Source: Rubellimicrobium thermophilum DSM 16684 (lineage in GTDB: Bacteria; Pseudomonadota; Alphaproteobacteria; Rhodobacterales; Rhodobacteraceae). From it: DNA of 64,000 nt. Numbering within the stretch: position 1 is the first letter of the stretch; each line of letters begins with the position of its first letter. Positions 59,999-64,000 of the stretch are shown piece after piece. Under the pieces are notes generated by a model. The model did not search any database. It saw only the letters and a program-made list of their open reading frames with translations, and was not told the DNA's origin. The stretch is taken from assembly GCF_000442315.1 (NCBI RefSeq), contig NZ_KE557320.1, forward strand, positions 955,606-1,019,605, in the 5' to 3' direction. A program made the translations under genes and the position numbers.

Positions 59999-60074
59999 GC
60001 CTCTTCCCTCTTCTGTTCGCCCTCTAGCTGGTCATCCAGGGGGGAAAAGGCAAGAGCGAACCGGCAGCGGCCGG

Positions 60075-60621
60075 TCAGAGCAGGGCGCGCCCCGCCATAT
60101 GACGCATGGCCTGGGCGATCTCCTCGACCAGGGTTGCCGCCATGCTGCGCATGGCCATGATCTCCCAGGAATCGGGGCCGATCCGGGTCAGGCTGACGGC
60201 CATGTGGACCAGAAGGGTCCGGGCGGTCCGACCTTCGGGAAAGGCGGCAGGATCCAGATCAAGGGGGACGAAGCCGGGCGAGAACGTCCTGCGCGGCGGA
60301 TCCCTCGAGCACCGCCACGGCCAGGCCATCCCCCTGCTCGACGACCGAGGCATGGGCCGACAGACCCTCGGGCGGGGGGCGGCCCGCCAGGAGAAAGCGC
60401 CCCGGCGCGACCCAGATCATCCGCCCCTCGCCCCAGGCCAGAACCTGGCCGGGATCGGGGAGCATGGCACCGCCGAGAAGGCGCGACACCGCGGCCTCAT
60501 GACCGCGGAAGGGCGCGACGGACCAGGCCGGCCCGGGATCGACAGCCGACAGCCGCGCGCCGCCGATCGCCAACGGCAGGGACAGCCCCTCGAAGGGCGA
60601 TGTCGCGATGAGCCTAGCCAC
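60075..60621 (-). CDS. soxG: sarcosine oxidase gamma subunit (frameshifted)
   Basis: A small GcvT-like subunit of about 181 residues. LIATSPFEGLSLPLAIGG at the start, AWSVAPFRGHEAAVSRLL, VVEQGDGLAVAVLEGSAAQDVL, and the C-terminal TLLVHMAVSLTRIGPDSWEI match SoxG. An extra base at 60271-60272 breaks the frame; removing it gives ARLVPLDLDPAAFPEG. It overlaps the end of soxA by eight bases. Confidence 0.85.
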
Positions 60622-63532
60622 GGAGCCGCTCTCCCTTGGGATCGAGGAACACCGGATCGGTCACCTCGCACAGGGTCTCGACCCCGCGCATGGCATCCAC
60701 GAGGCGGACGACCTCGCCATGGCGTTCGCGCCCCCGCCGCAGGAAGCCAAGGCCCAGCGCCCTGCCCAGCGTGGGCGACCAGCAGGCCGAGGTGACATAG
60801 CCCTGCCCGTTCAGGCGCGTGGCGGGATCCTCGCGCCGGTAGAGATGCGCACCGGCCGTGATGACGCCGTCCTGCGCCACGGGACGCAGGCCCACCAGCT
60901 GTTCGCGATCGGCCTCGAGCAGGCCCGGACGGCGCGAGGCCGCCCAGCCGATGCAGTCCTTCGTCTTGCTGACCATCCGCTCCATGCCGATGTCGAAGGC
61001 AGTGGTGCGGCCATGAATCTCGGCATGGGTGATGTAGCCCTTCTCGATCCGCAGGACGTTGAGCGCCTCCATCCCGTAGGGGCCGCCGCCCAGCGATTCG
61101 GCATAGGCGACCAGCAGACGGTAGAGCGAGGCCCCATAGCGGGCGGGCACGGCCAGCTCGTAAGCCCGTTCGCCCGAGAAGGAGATGCGGAACACCCGGC
61201 CCGGCACGCCCATGACCGGCGCCTCGGCACAGGCCATGTAGGGGAAGGCGGCATCCGACAGATCCGCATCCACCACGGCCTGGACAAGATCGCGCGACCT
61301 TGGCCCGGCGACGGAAAACTGTGCCCATTGCTCGGTGACCGAGACGCAGTGCACGTCGAGATCGGGACGCAGCACCTGCGTCACGAAATCGAGATGGCGC
61401 ATCACCTGACCCGCGGCGGCGGTGGTCGTGGTCATGATGTAGCGATTCCCGCCCAGCCGCGCCGTCGTGCCGTCGTCCATCACATGCCCGTCCTCGCGGA
61501 GCATGAGGCCATAGCGGACGCGCCCCACGGGCAGGGTGGAGAAGGTGTTGCAATAGACGAAATCGAGCAGCGCCGCCGCATCCGGCCCCTGGATGTCGAT
61601 CTTGCCCAGCGTGGAGACATCCGCCACGCCGACGGCCTGGCGCACCATGGTCACCTCGCGGTCGCAGCTCTGCCGCCAGGTCGTCTCGCCCGGGCGGGGA
61701 AAGTAGCCGGGACGATACCACAGCCCGGCCTCGATCATCGGGGCACCGCGATCGAGACAGGCCGCATGGGATGTCGTCAGGCGTCGGGGCGCAAAGCCCA
61801 TCCCCTGCCCGCCCGCCCCCATCGCGCCGATCGAGACGGGGGTATAGGGGGGGCGGAAGGTGGTGGTGCCGGTGGCCGCGACCGGAGAGCCCAGCGCCTC
61901 GCTCAGGATGGCGATGGCCGGGACATTCCCCGTCTTGCCCTGATCCGTCGCCATGCCCAGCGTGGTGTAGCGCTTCATGTGCTCGACGCTGCAGAAGCCT
62001 TCCTGCACGGCAAGGCGGATGTCCTTCACGGTGACATCGTTCTGGAAATCCACGAACTGGCGCCTGCCCTCGACGACAATGAAGGGCCCCTGCGCGGGGG
62101 CCTGCCCCTCGGCCTCGGGCAGATCGGGATCGGGCGCGCGCAGGCCGAGATCCGCGAGCGCCGCAGATGCAGCGCGCCAGCCGTCGCGCAGGCAGCCGGC
62201 AGTGGTGAACTCGCCCGCGGCCGCCCCGGCCACGGTCATCCACGGCACCCCGCCGGGGGGAGGCAGAAAGGCCTGGAGACGATCGTCCCAGACGGGCCTG
62301 GCCCCCAGATGGCAGGCCAGATGGACCGAAGGGCTCCAGCCGCCCGAGACGGCCAGGACATCGGCCTCGATCTCCTGCCGGCCCTGAGGACCCTCGACCG
62401 TGACCCGGCTCAGCCCGAGGCGGCCCCGGGTTCCGGCGATCCGCGCCCCCGGCAGCACGGGGAAGGGCGCGCCGGGCATCGCGGCTTCGGGCCGGCTGTC
62501 CACCAGGGCCGCCACGGTCAGCCCGGCGGCGTGACAGTCGCGCGCGGTGCGATGGGCATCGTCATTGTTGCCGAAGACGACCACACGGCGCCCGGCCGCG
62601 ACGCCCCAGTGATTGAGATAGGCCCGCACCGCCCCCGCCAGCATCACGCCGGGGCGGTCATTGTCGGGAAAGGGAAGCGGCCGTTCGATGGCACCGGCAC
62701 ACAGGACCGCGCGCCGGGCGACGATCCGCCAGAAGCATTCGCGCGGCAGATCGGCCCGCGGCGCCCTGTGCAGGCTCACCCTTTCGAGCGCGGCAAAGGT
62801 GCCCCCGTCATGGACCCCCGTCACGGTGGTGCGGGGCATGAGCCGCACATTCGGCATCTGCACGAGTTCGGCGAGAACCCGTTCCACCCAGAGATGGGGG
62901 GGCTGGCCGTCCAGCGGATCCGTCTCGGCCAGCAGACGGCCGCCCATGCGCGCACCTTCGTCGGCCAGGATCACCCGCGCCCCTGCCCGGCCTGCCGCCA
63001 GGGCGGCCGAAAGGCCCGCCGGCCCCGCGCCGATCACCAGCACATCGCAGAAAGCCCAAGCCTTTTCGCAGAGCAGCGGCCCGGCCGAAGGATCGAGCCG
63101 GCCCAAACCGGCGGCGCGGCGGATGAGCGGCTCATAGACCCGTTCCCAGAAGGACCGAGGCCACATGAAGGTCTTGTAGTAGAAGCCCGCGCCGATGAAG
63201 GGCGCCAGCCAGTCGTTGACGGCCAGGACATCGAAGCGGAGCGAGGGACGGGCGTTCTGGGACGTCGCCTCCATCCCTTCCCAGATCTCCTGCATGGTGG
63301 CGCGCGTGTTGGGCACGCCATCGACGCAGACCAACGCGTTGGGCTCCTCGGACCCGGCGGAGAGCACACCGCGCGGGCGATGATACTTGAAGGAGCGCCC
63401 CATGAGGCGGACCCCCTCGCCCAACAGCGCGGAGGCGAGGGTATCCCCCTCCACCCCATGCCAGGCAACCCCGTCGAAGCGGAAGGAGACGGGCGGCGCC
63501 CCCTGATAGAGACCCTTGCCGGCAACCCTCAT
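60614..63532 (-). CDS. soxA: sarcosine oxidase alpha subunit
   Basis: The large subunit of heterotetrameric sarcosine oxidase, converting sarcosine to glycine and a one-carbon unit passed to tetrahydrofolate. The 972-residue protein has a 2Fe-2S-ferredoxin-like N-terminal region (LMGRSFKYHRPRGVLSAG), an NAD-binding loop VLVIGAGPAGLSAALAAGRA near residue 165, a SoxA middle section and a C-terminal GcvT-like aminomethyltransferase domain (GVADVSTLGKIDIQGPDA; SFSGERAYELAVPARYG). Overlaps soxD by ATGA. Confidence 0.93.
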   Translation of the reverse strand: MRVAGKGLYQGAPPVSFRFDGVAWHGVEGDTLASALLGEGVRLMGRSFKYHRPRGVLSAGSEEPNALVCVDGVPNTRATMQEIWEGMEATSQNARPSLRFDVLAVNDWLAPFIGAGFYYKTFMWPRSFWERVYEPLIRRAAGLGRLDPSAGPLLCEKAWAFCDVLVIGAGPAGLSAALAAGRAGARVILADEGARMGGRLLAETDPLDGQPPHLWVERVLAELVQMPNVRLMPRTTVTGVHDGGTFAALERVSLHRAPRADLPRECFWRIVARRAVLCAGAIERPLPFPDNDRPGVMLAGAVRAYLNHWGVAAGRRVVVFGNNDDAHRTARDCHAAGLTVAALVDSRPEAAMPGAPFPVLPGARIAGTRGRLGLSRVTVEGPQGRQEIEADVLAVSGGWSPSVHLACHLGARPVWDDRLQAFLPPPGGVPWMTVAGAAAGEFTTAGCLRDGWRAASAALADLGLRAPDPDLPEAEGQAPAQGPFIVVEGRRQFVDFQNDVTVKDIRLAVQEGFCSVEHMKRYTTLGMATDQGKTGNVPAIAILSEALGSPVAATGTTTFRPPYTPVSIGAMGAGGQGMGFAPRRLTTSHAACLDRGAPMIEAGLWYRPGYFPRPGETTWRQSCDREVTMVRQAVGVADVSTLGKIDIQGPDAAALLDFVYCNTFSTLPVGRVRYGLMLREDGHVMDDGTTARLGGNRYIMTTTTAAAGQVMRHLDFVTQVLRPDLDVHCVSVTEQWAQFSVAGPRSRDLVQAVVDADLSDAAFPYMACAEAPVMGVPGRVFRISFSGERAYELAVPARYGASLYRLLVAYAESLGGGPYGMEALNVLRIEKGYITHAEIHGRTTAFDIGMERMVSKTKDCIGWAASRRPGLLEADREQLVGLRPVAQDGVITAGAHLYRREDPATRLNGQGYVTSACWSPTLGRALGLGFLRRGRERHGEVVRLVDAMRGVETLCEVTDPVFLDPKGERLRG

Positions 63533-63789
63533 CGCGCCGCCTCGCGCGCGGGGGTGGTGCCATGGACGGCATGGGTCACGGTATCCCGTTCGACCACGAT
63601 CCAGGTGCCGCAGGGGTCATGATACCACATCTCGCGCAGGCGCCCGGCCGGGTTGTCGCGCAGATGGATGTAGGCATGCCAGTCCTCGGGCGGGGCATCG
63701 CGATGGGGGCGGCGCAAGGCCGTCTCGTCGCCCTGAACGGTGAATTCGCGGCGGTCCCGTTCGCCGCACCATGGACAGGTCACACGCAT
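63529..63789 (-). CDS. soxD: sarcosine oxidase delta subunit
   Basis: An 86-residue zinc subunit. Cysteines in MRVTCPWCGERDRREF (residues 5 and 8) and YHDPCGTWIVVERDT near residue 60, with WHAYIHLRDNPAG, are the SoxD pattern. It lies between soxB and soxA. Confidence 0.92.
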   Translation of the reverse strand: MRVTCPWCGERDRREFTVQGDETALRRPHRDAPPEDWHAYIHLRDNPAGRLREMWYHDPCGTWIVVERDTVTHAVHGTTPAREAAR

Positions 63790-63798
63790 CCCGGCCTC

Positions 63799-64000
63799 CT
63801 AATGCAGCGAATGCTGCGCCCCCGTGCCTTCCTCGTCCATCAGGCCGCGGCCGGTCGCAAAGCGGTCAAGGCGATAGCGCGCCGCCACCTCATGCGGCTG
63901 GCCGGTGGCCATCAGATGGGCCATGCACCAGCCCGAGGCAGGCACGGCCTTGAACCCCCCGTAGTTCCAGCCGCAGTTCAGATACAGCCCCTCGATGGGC
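63799..64000 (-). CDS. soxB: sarcosine oxidase beta subunit, C-terminal fragment
   Basis: The frame runs off the window end, so only the last ~67 residues are present. LYLNCGWNYGGFKAVPASGW, MATGQPHEVAARYRLDRF and GRGLMDEEGTGAQHSLH match the end of SoxB, the flavoprotein subunit that oxidises sarcosine. Its stop at 63799 is 10 bases before soxD. Confidence 0.88.
   Translation of the reverse strand, partial: PIEGLYLNCGWNYGGFKAVPASGWCMAHLMATGQPHEVAARYRLDRFATGRGLMDEEGTGAQHSLH

Noticed and set aside
60608-63622. A 1004-codon open frame on the plus strand over soxA
   Set aside because: It mirrors soxA codon structure in GC-rich DNA, has low-complexity Gly/Arg/His composition and no recognisable domain; soxA is certain.

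Overview
The window is GC-rich, gene-dense chromosomal DNA from an alphaproteobacterium, most likely Rhodobacterales (Paracoccaceae/Roseobacter-type). I infer this from the gene set: an F-ATPase zeta inhibitor (DUF1476), an NDUFA12-like complex I protein, an NDUFAF6-like squalene synthase homologue, a short-chain acyl-CoA regulator of the ScfR type, a separate corrinoid protein next to a homocysteine methyltransferase, DUF2155, an RNase E ending in GWWSMGI, and a sarcosine oxidase soxBDAG operon. I see no prophage, transposase, CRISPR array or plasmid replication gene; the layout reads as core genome with some accessory uptake and regulatory modules.

Layout. 0-13.5 kb: end of an MFS transporter, an NDUFAF6-like protein, citramalate synthase, CysRS, an aminotransferase, a beta-barrel protein, AnmK, TyrRS, a Fur-family regulator with an EamA exporter, enolase, and a small operon (channel-like protein, cupin, TusA). 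13.5-20 kb: RNase E and a DctB/DctD two-component pair whose regulator lacks the sigma-54 contact loop. 20-23 kb: purQ, purS and purC, with a Hint-domain gene inserted in opposite orientation. 23-27.5 kb: zeta inhibitor and parts of a split, B12-dependent methionine synthase. 27.5-33.3 kb: a FliM-like gene behind a CtrA-like site, a transporter-fused histidine kinase with its response regulator, and an ScfR-type regulator. 33.4-38.6 kb: accB-accC-aat, DUF2155, an MlaD-like protein, NDUFA12 and a CoA-binding protein. 38.7-39.8 kb: rlmB and a tRNA-Tyr with a recognisable promoter. 39.8-47.3 kb: a LacI-regulated sugar ABC transporter with epimerase and kinase, divergent from a 2-hydroxyacid dehydrogenase and a glycosyltransferase-like gene. 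47.3-49.5 kb: an O-acetylhomoserine sulfhydrylase-like gene behind two matched palindromes, and a SIMPL protein. 49.7-52.8 kb: a 1052-residue protein joining a GspL/PilM-like end to a GspC/PilP-like end. 52.9-60 kb: cobT/cobS, a ferredoxin, a peptidoglycan-binding lipoprotein, degP and hflKC. 60-64 kb: soxBDAG.

Most important caveat. Thirteen genes, among them rne, accB, purQ and anmK, are each broken by single-base length differences, sixteen in all, mostly in homopolymer runs. Several are essential or nearly so in most bacteria, so these are best read as sequencing or consensus errors. I annotate those genes as intact and give the position of each shift.

The genes together describe a heterotroph using methylated amines (sarcosine to glycine plus one-carbon units), C4-dicarboxylates, short-chain acyl-CoAs and an imported sugar, with B12 production or salvage (cobT, cobS) feeding a corrinoid-dependent methionine synthase.
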